From Acidobacteria bacterium Ga0077551 (GTDB lineage: Bacteria > Pseudomonadota > Alphaproteobacteria > Caulobacterales > Hyphomonadaceae), in contig LNFC01000022.1 of NCBI GenBank assembly GCA_001464545.1, positions 372,001 through 436,000 on the forward strand: a stretch of DNA of 64,000 bases. The letters run 5' to 3'. Every line of letters begins with the position of its first letter. The first letter of the stretch is position 1. Made by a program: the position numbers and the translations under genes. Shown piece by piece: positions 7,430 to 17,541 of the stretch. The notes under the pieces are model-generated. The model saw only the letters and a list, made by a program, of their open reading frames with translations, was not told the DNA's origin and made no database searches.

Positions 7430-10276
7430 ATGACCTCCCCGCCCATTCCCCCGCCCACCCTGACCAACCGGACGACCCGAACCCCGGTTTCCCGCCGGCC
7501 GGGCAAATGGCGCATTGCCGACATCATCGATGGCCGCGCGCTGCGCGTGAAGCTCACCGCCGCTGCGCTGGACAACATGAACAGCCCGCAGGTGGCCCGC
7601 AAACAGGCGTTGAACCTGCTGCATGGCGCCATGTTCCGCGGACGCCTGATCGCGCAGGAACGCCTGCAGCAGGGGGCCGACGGGCTCGACACGGCCCGCC
7701 TCCTCGCCGCCGTGCAGGACGAGGTGATCCACGCGCTCTACGATTTCACGGTCACCCACGTCCACCGCGCGTCCAACCCGACCGAGGCCGAGCGCCTCGC
7801 GATTGTCGCCACCGGCGGCTATGGCCGCAGCGTGATGGCGCCGTCCTCGGACACGGACCTTCTTTTCCTGCGCGCCTACAAGGCCAGTCCGCATACGGAG
7901 AGCGTGATCGAATACATGCTCTACGCCCTCTGGGACATGGGCCTGAAAGTCGGCAACGCCTTCCGCACACCGATGGAGTGCGTCAAGCTTGCGGTGGATG
8001 ACGTGACGATCAAGACCAGCATGCTGGACGCCCGCTTCATCTGCGGCGACGAGGCGCTCGCCACCGACATGATGGCCCTGTTCCAGCGCGAGTCGGTGAA
8101 AGGCAAGGACGCCCAGTTCATCGCCGACAAGCTGGCTGAGCGCGATGCCCGCCATGCCCGCACGGGTGACGCGCGCTATGTCGTCGAGCCGAACCTCAAG
8201 GAAGGAAAGGGGGGGCTGCGCGACCTGCAGACGCTCTACTGGATCGGCAAGCACATGTATGGCGGCGGCTCCCTTGAAGAGGTGATGAAGGCCGGTCCGT
8301 TCACGGATCATGAATACGCCGTCTTCATCCGCGCCGCGCGTTTCCTCTGGACCGTGCGCTGCCATATCCACTTCGTCACCGGCCGCGCCGAGGACCGCCT
8401 CAGTTTCGACCTGCAGCCCGAGATCGCCGCCCGCATGGGCTACCGCGACCGCGAGGGTCAGCAGGGCGTCGAGCGGTTCATGAAGCGCTACTTCCTCGTC
8501 GCCAAGGATGTCGGCGGCCTGACGCGCATCCTCGCTGCCAAGCTGGAGGCCGACCACAAGAAGAAGCCCGAAGGCCTGCGCCGTTTCCTGCCCGCCCGCC
8601 CGCCGCAGCCTTTGCCGGAGCCGGGCTTCATGATCGACACCGGCCGCATCAGCATCACCGACGACACCGTCATGGCGAGCGATCCGCTGAACATGATCCG
8701 CCTGTTCACCCTCGCCCGGCGCGAGCAGAAGGACATTCACCCCGCTGCGCTGACCGCGCTGACGCGCAATCTGCGCGGCTTCACCGAATCGGTGCGCGAG
8801 ATGCCGGAAGCCCGAGAACTGATCCTCGACACGATCCTCGGCGGCAAGGAGCCCGGCCCCACCCTGCGCCGGATGAACGAGGCCGGCGTGCTCGGCCGCG
8901 CGATCCCCGAATTCGGCTCGATCGTCGCGCAGACCCAGTTCAACATGTATCATCACTACACGGTCGATGAGCATACGCTCCGCGCCGTCGAGACCATCGC
9001 TGACCTCGAACACGGGCGCGGCGACATCGCCCCGCTTGCGCACGAACTGTTCGGCCAGATCGAGAACCGCCGCGCGCTGTATCTCTCGATGCTGCTGCAT
9101 GACACCGGTAAGGGGAAGGGCGACCAGCAGGAAGCCGGCATGATCACCTCGCGCCGTGCCTGCGAGCGCCTCGGCCTGCCGGATGACGAGACCGATCTCG
9201 TCGTCTGGATGGTCGGCCACCATCTCGAGATGAGTGAGACCGCCCAGAAGCGCGACATCTCGGACCCGCGCACGGTCGCGACCTTCGCGCGCCTCGTCGG
9301 CTCGCTGGAGCGCCTGCGCCTCCTGTACATCCTAACTGTTGCCGACATCAAAGCCGTCGGCCCCGCCGTCTGGAACGCCTGGAAGGGGCAGCTGCTTGCG
9401 GACCTTTACCGCAACACTGCAGCCGCCCTGCGCGGCGGGCGTGCCGACGAGGCCGGTGTGCAGGGCGAGCTCGAACGCCGCGCCGAGGACCGCCGCGCCG
9501 CGATCATCGACCGGCTCGGCGCGCTGCCGCCGCTCCTGCTCGAACTCGAGACCGCCTACTGGACCGGCTTCGACGAAGGCGACATCGCCTGGCATGCCGC
9601 CGCCCTCGCCAGGGGCGGCGATGTCGTCACCACGCGCATGGCGCCGGAGGGCGGCGCCGTCGCGCTGCTCGTCTCCGGCAAGGACCGCGCAGGCTTGTTC
9701 GCCGATCTCGCAGGTACGCTCGCCCATCTCGGCGCCAACATCGTCGCGGCCCAGGTCTTCACCTCGCGCGGCGGCCAGATCGTCGACGTGTTCATGCTTC
9801 AGGACATTCGCGGGCTGCCGTTCGGCGAGGGCGACGCACAACGTCTCGTGGCGCTTGAGAAGGCCATCCGCGCCGCGTTGGCGGGCAATGCACCGAAGGG
9901 CGGCCTCAAGTCCCGCGCCGGGCGGCGCGAAGCCGCCTTCTTGGTCCAGCCCTCGGTCCAGATCCACGACGACATTTCGGCCGACTATACGGTCATCGAC
10001 GTCGCCGCGCGCGACCGGCCCGGCCTCCTGCACGAGGTCGCCGAAGTGCTGGCAGAGCTGAAACTGTCGATTCACTCGGCGCACGTCGGCTCGTATGGTG
10101 AGCGGGTGTTCGACGCCTTCTATATCCAGCCGGACGGCGCCGCCGGCGGCCTGTCAAAGGCCCGCAAAGAGGCCCTGAAAGACCGTCTTATGGCCGTCTT
10201 GTCGCGCGAAGAGCCGGACGGCCCGCAAACGCCGGCGCGGAAACTCAAACGGTCACGCGCCGTGGACAGCTTCTGA
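7430..10276 (+). CDS. glnD: Bifunctional PII uridylyltransferase / uridylyl-removing enzyme
   Basis: This 948-residue enzyme senses glutamine and adds or removes UMP on PII proteins to set nitrogen metabolism. The order is canonical: nucleotidyltransferase motif GGYGRSVMAPSSDTDLLFL near residues 129-147 with the metal-binding Asp pair at 141 and 143, an HD phosphohydrolase domain with LLHDTGKGKGD near residue 556, then two ACT domains near residues 743 and 854. A TATCCT hexamer lies eight bases before the ATG, but I see no matching -35. glnD, murJ and trpS follow one another closely on the same strand, as in other alphaproteobacteria. Confidence 0.97.
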   Translation: MTSPPIPPPTLTNRTTRTPVSRRPGKWRIADIIDGRALRVKLTAAALDNMNSPQVARKQALNLLHGAMFRGRLIAQERLQQGADGLDTARLLAAVQDEVIHALYDFTVTHVHRASNPTEAERLAIVATGGYGRSVMAPSSDTDLLFLRAYKASPHTESVIEYMLYALWDMGLKVGNAFRTPMECVKLAVDDVTIKTSMLDARFICGDEALATDMMALFQRESVKGKDAQFIADKLAERDARHARTGDARYVVEPNLKEGKGGLRDLQTLYWIGKHMYGGGSLEEVMKAGPFTDHEYAVFIRAARFLWTVRCHIHFVTGRAEDRLSFDLQPEIAARMGYRDREGQQGVERFMKRYFLVAKDVGGLTRILAAKLEADHKKKPEGLRRFLPARPPQPLPEPGFMIDTGRISITDDTVMASDPLNMIRLFTLARREQKDIHPAALTALTRNLRGFTESVREMPEARELILDTILGGKEPGPTLRRMNEAGVLGRAIPEFGSIVAQTQFNMYHHYTVDEHTLRAVETIADLEHGRGDIAPLAHELFGQIENRRALYLSMLLHDTGKGKGDQQEAGMITSRRACERLGLPDDETDLVVWMVGHHLEMSETAQKRDISDPRTVATFARLVGSLERLRLLYILTVADIKAVGPAVWNAWKGQLLADLYRNTAAALRGGRADEAGVQGELERRAEDRRAAIIDRLGALPPLLLELETAYWTGFDEGDIAWHAAALARGGDVVTTRMAPEGGAVALLVSGKDRAGLFADLAGTLAHLGANIVAAQVFTSRGGQIVDVFMLQDIRGLPFGEGDAQRLVALEKAIRAALAGNAPKGGLKSRAGRREAAFLVQPSVQIHDDISADYTVIDVAARDRPGLLHEVAEVLAELKLSIHSAHVGSYGERVFDAFYIQPDGAAGGLSKARKEALKDRLMAVLSREEPDGPQTPARKLKRSRAVDSF

Positions 10277-10298
10277 GAATTCAGGGAAAGCGGTTCGC

Positions 10299-11855
10299 AT
10301 GAGCCTGGTTCGCAACACCGCCGTACAGGCGTCCCTCACCTTCGCCAGCCGTATCCTCGGCTTTGCGCGCGACATCATCCTCGCTGCCAAGATCGGCGCC
10401 GGACCTGTGGGCGACGCGTGGGCCACCGCGCAGCAGTTCCCGAACCTGTTCCGCCGCATCTTCGCCGAGGGCGCCTTCGCCTCGGCCTTCGTGCCGACCT
10501 ATGCCCGCACGCTGGAGGCCGACGGCCCGGAAGCCGCCCGCGCGGTCGCCGAAGACGCGCTGAAGGTCCTGTTCGCCGCCACTGCGGCCCTCACCATCCT
10601 CGCGCAGGTCTTCATGCCCTGGGTGCTGCTGATCATCCATGGCGGGCAGGCCGGCGATACCGAGAACTACAATCTCGCCGTGCTGCTCACCCGCATCACG
10701 ATGCCCTACCTCACCTTCATGGCCATCGCCGCGCTGTTCTCCGGCGTGCTGAACTCGCTGGAGCGCTTCATCCTCTCGGCCGGCGCGCCGACGCTGCTGA
10801 ACCTCTGCCTCATCCCGGCGGGCCTCGTCGGCACCACGCCGCAGCTGACCGCCACCTACGCCGCCATCGCCTTCTTCATCGCGGGCCTGCTGCAGGCGGG
10901 CGCGCTCTGGTGGGGTGTCTCGAACCAGAAGGTGAAGCTCAGCCTGATCGGCTGGCCGCGCCTTACCCCCGCCGTGAAAAAGGTGCTGCTGCTCGCCGTG
11001 CCCGGCACGATCGCGGCCTCCGGTACGCAGATCAACATCATCGTCAGCCAGTCGCTCGCGAGTTTCGAGGTCGGCGCCAAGAGCTGGCTCTACGCCGCCG
11101 ACCGGCTCTACCAGCTGCCGCTCGGCCTCGTCGGCGTCGCGGTCGGCGTCGCCATCCTGCCGCGCCTCAGCCGCGCCGCGCGGGCAGGGGACACCGCCGC
11201 CGGCGCCCGCACGATGGACGAAGGCCTCGGCCTCGCTATGGCGCTGACCTTTCCCGCCGCCGCCGGCCTGATGATCGCGCCCGTCTACCTGATCGACGCC
11301 TTCTTCGTGCGCGGCGCCTTCCTGCCTTCGGACGCCGCCGCCGCCGGCGCGGCCCTCTTCCACTTCGCCTGGGGCGTGCCGGCCTTCGTGCTGATCAAGG
11401 TTCTCGCGCCGCCTTTCTTCGCCCGCGAAGACACGAAAACGCCGATGCGCTTTGCGCTCGTCTCTGTGGTCGTGAATACGCTCCTCGGGGCAGGCCTCTT
11501 CTTCTGGCTCAAGCAATCCGGCCAGGACGGCTTTCCCGGCCTCGCCATTGCCACGAGTTCTGCCGCCTGGGTCAATGCCGGCCTGCTCGCGCTCAGCCTC
11601 GCCCGGCGCGGCTGGTACCGGCCCGGCCCCCGGCTCTGGATAGGCCTCTTCCGGGCGGCGCTCGCCACCGCGATCCTCGGCGCCGGCATCTGGCTGATGC
11701 TCTGGCAGCAGCCCGCCATCATCGAGGCCGTGGGCGGCTCCCATGCCCTTGCGGCCGGTGCCACGGTGACCGCCGCCGCCGTCATCTACGGCCTTGCTGC
11801 CCTGATCACCGGCGCGCTCCGGATCAGCGACATCCGGCAGGCTTTGCGGCGCTGA
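10299..11855 (+). CDS. murJ: Lipid II flippase MurJ
   Basis: A 518-residue polytopic inner-membrane protein of the MviN/MurJ family, which moves lipid II across the membrane for peptidoglycan synthesis. It opens with SLTFASRILGFARDI and has the characteristic NLFRRIFAEGAFASAFVPTY near residues 48-67, followed by repeated hydrophobic helices consistent with 14 spans. AGGGAAAG precedes the ATG. It lies 22 bp after glnD and 25 bp before trpS. Confidence 0.95.
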   Translation: MSLVRNTAVQASLTFASRILGFARDIILAAKIGAGPVGDAWATAQQFPNLFRRIFAEGAFASAFVPTYARTLEADGPEAARAVAEDALKVLFAATAALTILAQVFMPWVLLIIHGGQAGDTENYNLAVLLTRITMPYLTFMAIAALFSGVLNSLERFILSAGAPTLLNLCLIPAGLVGTTPQLTATYAAIAFFIAGLLQAGALWWGVSNQKVKLSLIGWPRLTPAVKKVLLLAVPGTIAASGTQINIIVSQSLASFEVGAKSWLYAADRLYQLPLGLVGVAVGVAILPRLSRAARAGDTAAGARTMDEGLGLAMALTFPAAAGLMIAPVYLIDAFFVRGAFLPSDAAAAGAALFHFAWGVPAFVLIKVLAPPFFAREDTKTPMRFALVSVVVNTLLGAGLFFWLKQSGQDGFPGLAIATSSAAWVNAGLLALSLARRGWYRPGPRLWIGLFRAALATAILGAGIWLMLWQQPAIIEAVGGSHALAAGATVTAAAVIYGLAALITGALRISDIRQALRR

Positions 11856-11880
11856 TCAAACACGCTAGACGCCTGTCATC

Positions 11881-12915
11881 ATGACAGAAAACACGCCCGC
11901 CTATACCGGCCCGAAAAGGGTTTTCTCCGGCATCCAGCCGACGGGAAACCTGCATCTTGGCAACTATCTCGGCGCCCTGAAGAAGTTCGCCGACCTGCAG
12001 GCCGAAGGCCATGACTGCGTGTTCTGCGTCGTCGACCTGCACGCCATCACCATGCCCATCGAGCGCGGCGCCCTGATCGACCAGACCCGCCAGATCGCCG
12101 CTGCCTTCATGGCCGCGGGTGTGGATCCTTCGAAATCCGTGATCTTCGCGCAATCCTCCGTGCTCGCACATGTCGAGCTGGCCTGGATCTTCAATTGCGT
12201 CGCCCGCATGGGCTGGGTCGAGCGGATGACCCAGTTCAAGGACAAGGCCGGCAAGGATGCCGAACGCGCCTCCGTCGGCCTGTTCACCTATCCGGTGCTG
12301 CAGGCCGCCGACATCCTCGCCTACAAGGCGACCCATGTGCCCGTCGGCGAAGACCAGAAACAGCACCTCGAACTCAGCCGCGACATTGCCGACCGCTTCA
12401 ACCGCGAATACGGCGTACCCGGATTTTTCCCGCTCCCCGAGCCGATGATCAAGGGCCCCGGCGCCCGGATCATGTCGCTCAAGGACGGCACCAAGAAGAT
12501 GTCGAAGTCCGACCCCTCGGACCTCTCGCGCATCACGCTGGTCGATGACGCCGACGCGATCTCGAAGAAGATCAAGAAGGCGACCACCGATACCGGCGTC
12601 ATCCCGGCCACGGCCGAGGAACTGAAAGGCCGCCCCGAAGTCGAGAACCTTGTGGGCATCTATGCCGCGCTGTCGGGCCGCAGCGTCGAAAGCGTGCTGG
12701 CCGAGTTCGAAGGCAAGGGCTTCGGCGTCTTCAAGCCCGCCCTCGCCGATGTCACGGTGGCCCACATGGCCCCGATCACCGCGCGCTTCCGCGAGATCCT
12801 CGCCGATCCGGCGGGCATCGACCGCGTCCTCGCCGAGGGCGCCGGACGCGCCAATGCCATCGCCGCGCCGATCATGGACGAAATCCGCCGCGTTGTCGGT
12901 TTCTGGCGCGCTTAA
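11881..12915 (+). CDS. trpS: Tryptophanyl-tRNA synthetase
   Basis: This 344-residue class I synthetase charges tRNA-Trp. The HIGH-type motif is [10 protein letters not shown] at residues 20-29, and the KMSKS loop is [10 protein letters not shown] near residue 206. Between them, the stretch [14 protein letters not shown] is typical of TrpS. The length is normal for a bacterial TrpS. No other trpS is visible in the window. Confidence 0.97.
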   Translation: MTENTPAYTGPKRVFSGIQPTGNLHLGNYLGALKKFADLQAEGHDCVFCVVDLHAITMPIERGALIDQTRQIAAAFMAAGVDPSKSVIFAQSSVLAHVELAWIFNCVARMGWVERMTQFKDKAGKDAERASVGLFTYPVLQAADILAYKATHVPVGEDQKQHLELSRDIADRFNREYGVPGFFPLPEPMIKGPGARIMSLKDGTKKMSKSDPSDLSRITLVDDADAISKKIKKATTDTGVIPATAEELKGRPEVENLVGIYAALSGRSVESVLAEFEGKGFGVFKPALADVTVAHMAPITARFREILADPAGIDRVLAEGAGRANAIAAPIMDEIRRVVGFWRA

Positions 12916-12996
12916 GCATACTGCGACGCAGGCAGCGCTTGTCTTTCGGCGCGACGCTCCGCATCTTCCCTCCAAAGCCACTTGGAGGATTGCCCC

Positions 12997-13461
12997 ATGC
13001 GTTTCCTGTCCAGCCTGATCCTGCCAGCCGCGCTCCTGCTCGGCGCCTGCGGTGAAACCGCGGCAGCCCCGGCCGTCGCTGGCGCCGCCGTCATCGAAGT
13101 GCGCGATGCCTTCATCGTCGAGCCTCCGGAAGGGCGCGACATCACCGGCGGCGGCATGCATGTCAGCGTCCAGGGCGGCCCCGTCACCCTGATCGGCGCC
13201 CGCACCGACGCCGCCCAGAATGTCGAACTGCACACCATGTCGATGGAAAACGATATGATGCAGATGCGCAAGGTCGAGAGCTTCCCGGTCACCGAGGAGA
13301 CGCCCCTCGTGCTCGAACGGGGCGGTAACCATCTGATGCTGTTCGGGGTCGGCCCGATCGAGGCAGGGTCCCAGATCGACGTCATCCTGACGTTCACGGA
13401 CGAATCGGGCACAGAGACGGAAGTTGTCACAAAAGCAGAGATTGTTCCTCCGGCTGGTTAA
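12997..13461 (+). CDS. PCu(A)C-type periplasmic copper chaperone lipoprotein
   Basis: A 154-residue exported protein with a lipobox LLGAC (Cys18). It carries the complete copper motif of the PCu(A)C family, H-x10-M-x21-H-x-M, at His79, Met90, His112 and Met114. Such proteins bind Cu(I) in the periplasm and help deliver it to cytochrome c oxidase. The ATG at 12997 follows TTGGAGGA; an upstream in-frame ATG at 12982 would precede that site. No oxidase or Sco gene is nearby. Confidence 0.9.
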   Translation: MRFLSSLILPAALLLGACGETAAAPAVAGAAVIEVRDAFIVEPPEGRDITGGGMHVSVQGGPVTLIGARTDAAQNVELHTMSMENDMMQMRKVESFPVTEETPLVLERGGNHLMLFGVGPIEAGSQIDVILTFTDESGTETEVVTKAEIVPPAG

Positions 13462-13553
13462 TGCTGTTTCTGTAGGCAATAGGGGCGGTTATCCGAAATT
13501 TCATGCAGTGCCGCCCTGTTATTGCCATGCTGATGACCGCATAGTCCGGGAAT

Positions 13554-14684
13554 ATGACATCGACCCGGCCACCCGCTCAGGACAGGCGTAAACCCATGCC
13601 CTCACGCTCTGCTGCAGCGAAGCTTCCGAAGGCGTACGACGAAGACCTGCGCGCCAAGCCGCGCCCCACGCCGATCCCGCCGGAACACTTCATTTCGCTG
13701 GAGCATGCCGAGCCGAGCCCGATGATGCTCAGCTTCCAGAAAGGCTGGCGGCGGATCGTCGGCTTCTTCAAGCTGACGCTCGTTCTGGCCGTCATCGGCG
13801 CCTATCCGGCCGCCGTGGCGATCTCCAGCCATATCGATGACAGCCCGGTGGTCTTCCCGCCGAACGAGAGTTGGTCCGTGTCCGGCGTTGGCGTCGCCAT
13901 CCATAAGGTTGCGCGCGAACTCGCCGGGGCAGGCTGGGCCGATGACCGCGCCGAATGGCACCCGCAGGCCCGGCTCACCGCGCTGCCCGCCTGGCAGGAA
14001 GCGACCGCCGCAGGCCTCTCGGATCACGTCAAGCTGCTCTCCGAAGTCGCCGCCAACGCCGATGGCCCGGACGATGACCTTGCCGCCGCCTCGCGCCTCC
14101 TGATGGCCGTGCCGGGGGAGGACATGCTGCCCCGCCTCACCGCCGCGGCCGAAGCGCTCAACCGCTTCGACACGCGCGCCTCGCGCGGCCTCGCCCTGCG
14201 CCCCTCGCCGGAAGAAACCCTGCCGCTCGAGATGGCCCTGTTCGCCGGCTGGGCGAGGGAAGACATCGCCGCCCTGTCGGACCGGATCAATGCCGAACAG
14301 AGCGCCTGGCTCGCCAGCAAGGAAGACATCACCGCCTTCTACACCGCCAAGGCCCGCGCCCACCTGGCGCATGAGCTGATCCTTGCCGGCAAGGCCCGCG
14401 CCTATGGCCTGACCGGCAATGCCGAACTGGCCGCCACCCTGGCCCGCGCCGAAGCCTCCTGGAAGCGCGCCGCCGAGATGAAGCCCGTCTTCGTGTCCAA
14501 CCAGCATGGCTCGGGCGCCATCCTGCCCAACCATCTCTCCAGCATGGCCTATTACCTGGTCGAAGCAGAGAAGGCCTCGGCCGATCTCGCCGCCCGGCTG
14601 GCACCCCCGCCCGCCGCCGTCGAAGACGTCGCTGTGACCGATGCCGCCGCTGACCCGGCCGCCACCGAAGTCGCTGTCCCTTGA
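13554..14684 (+). CDS. Membrane-anchored protein, DUF2333-like
   Basis: A 376-residue protein with a basic, Pro-rich cytoplasmic N terminus, one membrane helix (LTLVLAVIGAYPAAVAIS) and a large periplasmic domain rich in Ala. The ending ILPNHLSSMAYYLVEAEKAS resembles the DUF2333 family, but I recall this pattern rather than having searched for it. The start is uncertain: the ATG at 13554 follows a weak GGGAA and the ATG at 13596 is an alternative. It lies upstream of nfu by 47 bp. Confidence 0.65.
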   Translation: MTSTRPPAQDRRKPMPSRSAAAKLPKAYDEDLRAKPRPTPIPPEHFISLEHAEPSPMMLSFQKGWRRIVGFFKLTLVLAVIGAYPAAVAISSHIDDSPVVFPPNESWSVSGVGVAIHKVARELAGAGWADDRAEWHPQARLTALPAWQEATAAGLSDHVKLLSEVAANADGPDDDLAAASRLLMAVPGEDMLPRLTAAAEALNRFDTRASRGLALRPSPEETLPLEMALFAGWAREDIAALSDRINAEQSAWLASKEDITAFYTAKARAHLAHELILAGKARAYGLTGNAELAATLARAEASWKRAAEMKPVFVSNQHGSGAILPNHLSSMAYYLVEAEKASADLAARLAPPPAAVEDVAVTDAAADPAATEVAVP

Positions 14685-14731
14685 ACTGAGTGGCCTTGTA
14701 GGCCATCTCTGGGGCCAGACAGCGAGGCGCC

Positions 14732-15301
14732 ATGTTCATCCAGACTGAAGCGACACCGAACCCCGATACCGTAAAATTCCTGCCCGGCCTGCCGGTCGCG
14801 GGCTTCCACGGACCGTTCGACTATCCGGACGCCGCCAGCGCAAAGGCCAGCCTGCTGGCCCGCGCCCTGTTCCAGGTGGACGGCGTCGACCGGGTCTTCC
14901 TTGGTGCCGATTTCGTCTCGATCAGCAAGGCCGCCGCCAAGGATTGGAAACACGTCAAACCGATGGTCCTCGCCGCCATCATGGACCATTACATGGCCGG
15001 CCTGCCGGTCGTGGACACCGACGCCGCCTCCGATGAGGACGAGATCGCCTACGAAGGCGAGACCGCCGAGATCGTCAACGAGATCAAGGAACTCCTCGAA
15101 ACCCGCATCCGCCCCGCCGTGGCGCAGGATGGCGGCGACATCACCTTCCGCAGCTTCGATGCCGCCACCGGCGTCGTGATGCTCAGCATGCGCGGCGCCT
15201 GCGCCGGCTGCCCGTCCTCTACGCAGACACTGAAGATGGGCATCGAGAACATGCTGCGCACCTATGTGCCGGAAGTCACCGCCGTCGAGGCCGTGATCTG
15301 A
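14732..15301 (+). CDS. NifU-like Fe-S scaffold/carrier protein (Nfu)
   Basis: A 189-residue protein with the N-terminal Nfu domain (MFIQTEATPNPDTVKFLPG) and the C-terminal NifU domain with a GACAGCPSS motif, giving Cys157 and Cys160. Pairs of these cysteines from two subunits hold a 4Fe-4S cluster that is passed to client enzymes in the cytoplasm. The architecture matches mitochondrial NFU1 and alphaproteobacterial Nfu. The gene precedes the RutE-like reductase by 54 bp. Confidence 0.93.
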   Translation: MFIQTEATPNPDTVKFLPGLPVAGFHGPFDYPDAASAKASLLARALFQVDGVDRVFLGADFVSISKAAAKDWKHVKPMVLAAIMDHYMAGLPVVDTDAASDEDEIAYEGETAEIVNEIKELLETRIRPAVAQDGGDITFRSFDAATGVVMLSMRGACAGCPSSTQTLKMGIENMLRTYVPEVTAVEAVI

Positions 15302-15355
15302 TTTACCCGCGCCCCCCGCGTCTACCGTTCCCAGACCTCCCGCAAGGACCCGCCC

Positions 15356-15955
15356 ATGGCCCATCCCGTCAACGACCACGCCCTTGATGTCATCTTCCGC
15401 GATGCGCGCAGCCAGAACGGCTTTGTCGACAAGGACGTCCCCGAAATCCTGATCCGCGCCGTCTACGACCTCACGAAGATGGGCCCCACCAGCGCCAACT
15501 GCTCGCCCGCCCGCTTCGTCTTCGTGCACACGCCCGCCGGCAAGGAACGCCTCCTCCCGCTGATGAGCGCCGGCAACCGCGAGAAGACCGCGCAGGCCCC
15601 CTGGACCGTGATCATCGCCCACGATCTCGCCTTCCAGGAAAAGATCCCGAAACTCTTCCCCCACGCCCCCGGCGCCAAGGACTGGTTCAACTCGAACCGC
15701 GACGAGACCGCCGTCCGGAATGGCACCCTGCAGGGCGCCTATCTGATGATCGCCGCCCGCGCCATCGGCCTCGATTGCGGGCCGATGAGCGGCTTCGACA
15801 TGGCCGGCGTCAACCGCGAATTCTTCGAGAACGACGAAGGCGAGCTCAAGAACTGGCGAGCCAACTGGATCTGCAATCTCGGTTTCGGCGACAAGACCAA
15901 GCTGTTTGACCGCAGCCCCCGCCTCGAATTTGACGAGGCCTGCCGCATCCTCTAA
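15356..15955 (+). CDS. Nitroreductase family protein, malonic semialdehyde reductase RutE-like
   Basis: A 199-residue FMN-dependent reductase. The opening segment HALDVIFRDARSQNGF and the stretch LTKMGPTSANCSPARFVFV match RutE/YdfG-linked malonic semialdehyde reductases, which produce 3-hydroxypropionate in uracil breakdown. No other rut gene is nearby, so the physiological substrate may differ. The family's flavin-contact Arg and Ser/Asn positions appear intact. The gene ends nine bases before tsaB. Confidence 0.85.
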   Translation: MAHPVNDHALDVIFRDARSQNGFVDKDVPEILIRAVYDLTKMGPTSANCSPARFVFVHTPAGKERLLPLMSAGNREKTAQAPWTVIIAHDLAFQEKIPKLFPHAPGAKDWFNSNRDETAVRNGTLQGAYLMIAARAIGLDCGPMSGFDMAGVNREFFENDEGELKNWRANWICNLGFGDKTKLFDRSPRLEFDEACRIL

Positions 15956-15964
15956 CCGCGAGGA

Positions 15965-16609
15965 ATGTTGGTTCTAGGCCTCAACACTGCTTTCAGCACG
16001 ATGGAAGCCGCTTTCGTCCGGGACGGCGAGATCCTGTGTGACCGTCGCGAAGCCATGCCGCGCGGCCAGGAGCGCCGCCTGCCGGGCCTCGTCGCTGAGC
16101 TCTGCGCCGAAGCCGGCGTCACCCTCGCCGAGCTAACCCGCATCGGCGTCGTCGCCGGCCCCGGCAGCTTCACCGGCCTGCGCATCGGGGTCGCCTACGC
16201 GCGCGGCCTCGCCCTCGTCACCGGCGCCCAGGTCCTCGGCATCACCAGCCTCGAAGCCGCGATTCCCGCCGGCCTCGAAGGCCCCGCCCTCGGCTGCCTC
16301 CAGGCCCAGCGCCGCCCACCTGAGCAGACCTGGTGGGTGCAGGGCATCTCGGAAGGTGAGGGCAGTGCCGGCGTCATGGAAGTTCCGCTCACGGAGCTTC
16401 TCCCCATGCTCACCGGCTTCCATGCCCCCGTCTTCATGGATGGCCACGACGCCCTCGGAGACCTCGCCGCCAAACTCGACCTGCGCCCGATGCACCCCAG
16501 CGCGATCACCGCCGCCCTGAAAGCCGGCGTCTTCGATCCCGCAAGGCATCCGCCCGCCCCGGTCTACGCCCGCGCGCCGGATGCGGCGCTTCCAGCCGTG
16601 AAGGTTTAG
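15965..16609 (+). CDS. tsaB: tRNA threonylcarbamoyladenosine biosynthesis protein TsaB
   Basis: A 214-residue ASKHA-fold protein that partners TsaD in making t6A37 in ANN-decoding tRNAs. The start MLVLGLNTAFSTMEAAFV is the TsaB nucleotide-fold strand, and VVAGPGSFTGLRIGVAYARG is its signature segment. In many alphaproteobacteria rimI follows directly; here about 2.4 kb holding an AT-richer orphan gene and an Hsp70 gene intervene. tsaB begins nine bases after the RutE-like gene. Confidence 0.93.
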   Translation: MLVLGLNTAFSTMEAAFVRDGEILCDRREAMPRGQERRLPGLVAELCAEAGVTLAELTRIGVVAGPGSFTGLRIGVAYARGLALVTGAQVLGITSLEAAIPAGLEGPALGCLQAQRRPPEQTWWVQGISEGEGSAGVMEVPLTELLPMLTGFHAPVFMDGHDALGDLAAKLDLRPMHPSAITAALKAGVFDPARHPPAPVYARAPDAALPAVKV

Positions 16610-16690
16610 GTGCAAGCGCAAGCCGCGCGGCGCGGTTTGGCCCTATCCGGCCGTTCGCGCGCATAGGGAGACTGCCTATTAAGAACGAGT

Positions 16691-16702
16691 TGACCATGGT
16701 CA
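16691..16702. repeat. 12-bp perfect palindrome TGACCATGGTCA
   Basis: A perfect dyad in the gap between tsaB and the AT-richer orphan gene. It overlaps a TTGACC that could be a -35 element at 16690-16695, with CATAGT at 16712-16717 as a possible -10. Operator function is inference. Confidence 0.35.
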
Positions 16703-16818
16703 GCAGGGGTTCATAGTAATGATCAGGGCTGCCGTACCCAGAATATACTGGTCCAGGTACTTAAGCGATAAAATGCGAAGACAGTCTGCTCAATTTCAGC
16801 AAGTGTGAGGTGCAGCTG

Positions 16819-17541
16819 ATGCGGCAGGCTGTCTTGTCTTTCATAGTGTGGATGTGTTGTGGGTTTGTAGCCCACGCGGACATCCGTGAAGAGTTGGGTG
16901 CGATTGAGCTTTTCGAGCGAGTCTGTCTGCAAGGGGATTTGCAAACCGACAAGATGAAGCGGGAAGTTCAGGCAATGGGACTGCCCGAAATTGGGTCTCG
17001 CACGCTCGATGGTTTGATGCGCGGTGTTCTGCCTGCGGAGCGAATTGGTTTTCAATGCGCTCCCGATGACGGTTCCCAATGCTATATCGTATTGGCTGCC
17101 TCAGGAGAGATTTCTGCGCTAGATCGGAGGTTCACGAGTTTGGGGCTTTTTGCTGAATCGGAAAGGATCGACCCAGCGGTCGAACTCGTGCACCCGCTCA
17201 CCAGGGAGGGAACAGGGCGGATTGGGGGAAAATCCTGTGTGGTTTACGGTCAGGAGAGTGCTCGGCTTGTATTGGATTTAGTTTCATCCATTGATGTCAA
17301 CGGGTCGGTGTTGCGCTCGCCAAAAAGGGTGACGCATTTCAACGATGACAAGAAGGCTGAAACCGGGAACGCTGGAAAAAATGCGCGCTGGACAAACTAT
17401 TTCTGGTCGATTCCCGATGGCAATCAACTGAACTTGTCTGTCTTCTTGGACCGCACCGATGCAGAGGTCAATTTTGCGCTGTCATACTCCGGTCCCGTTA
17501 GATTGGGCGAGAAGAGGGAGAGCTATTCTGTGCAGGATTAA
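16819..17541 (+). CDS. AT-richer orphan secreted protein
   Basis: A 240-residue protein starting with a signal peptide (a segment AVLSFIVWMCCGFVAHA). I recognise no family. The mature part has several cysteines and looks beta-rich; near its end NYFWSIPDGNQLNLSVFLD suggests strands. Codon use is visibly less GC-rich than in every neighbour, with many TTG, GTT and TTT codons. I chose the ATG at 16819 because GAGGT lies seven bases upstream; a GTG nine bases earlier is possible. It sits in a break of the tsaB-rimI string and looks acquired. Confidence 0.7.
   Translation: MRQAVLSFIVWMCCGFVAHADIREELGAIELFERVCLQGDLQTDKMKREVQAMGLPEIGSRTLDGLMRGVLPAERIGFQCAPDDGSQCYIVLAASGEISALDRRFTSLGLFAESERIDPAVELVHPLTREGTGRIGGKSCVVYGQESARLVLDLVSSIDVNGSVLRSPKRVTHFNDDKKAETGNAGKNARWTNYFWSIPDGNQLNLSVFLDRTDAEVNFALSYSGPVRLGEKRESYSVQD

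Noticed and set aside
7415..9223. 602-codon minus-strand frame within glnD
   Set aside because: Antisense to glnD, no family signal; a GC-codon shadow.
16678..16693. Full CtrA box (TTAA-N7-TTAA) before the orphan gene
   Set aside because: The second half reads TTGA and no other support exists; a one-mismatch match is expected by chance in the AT-richer insert.
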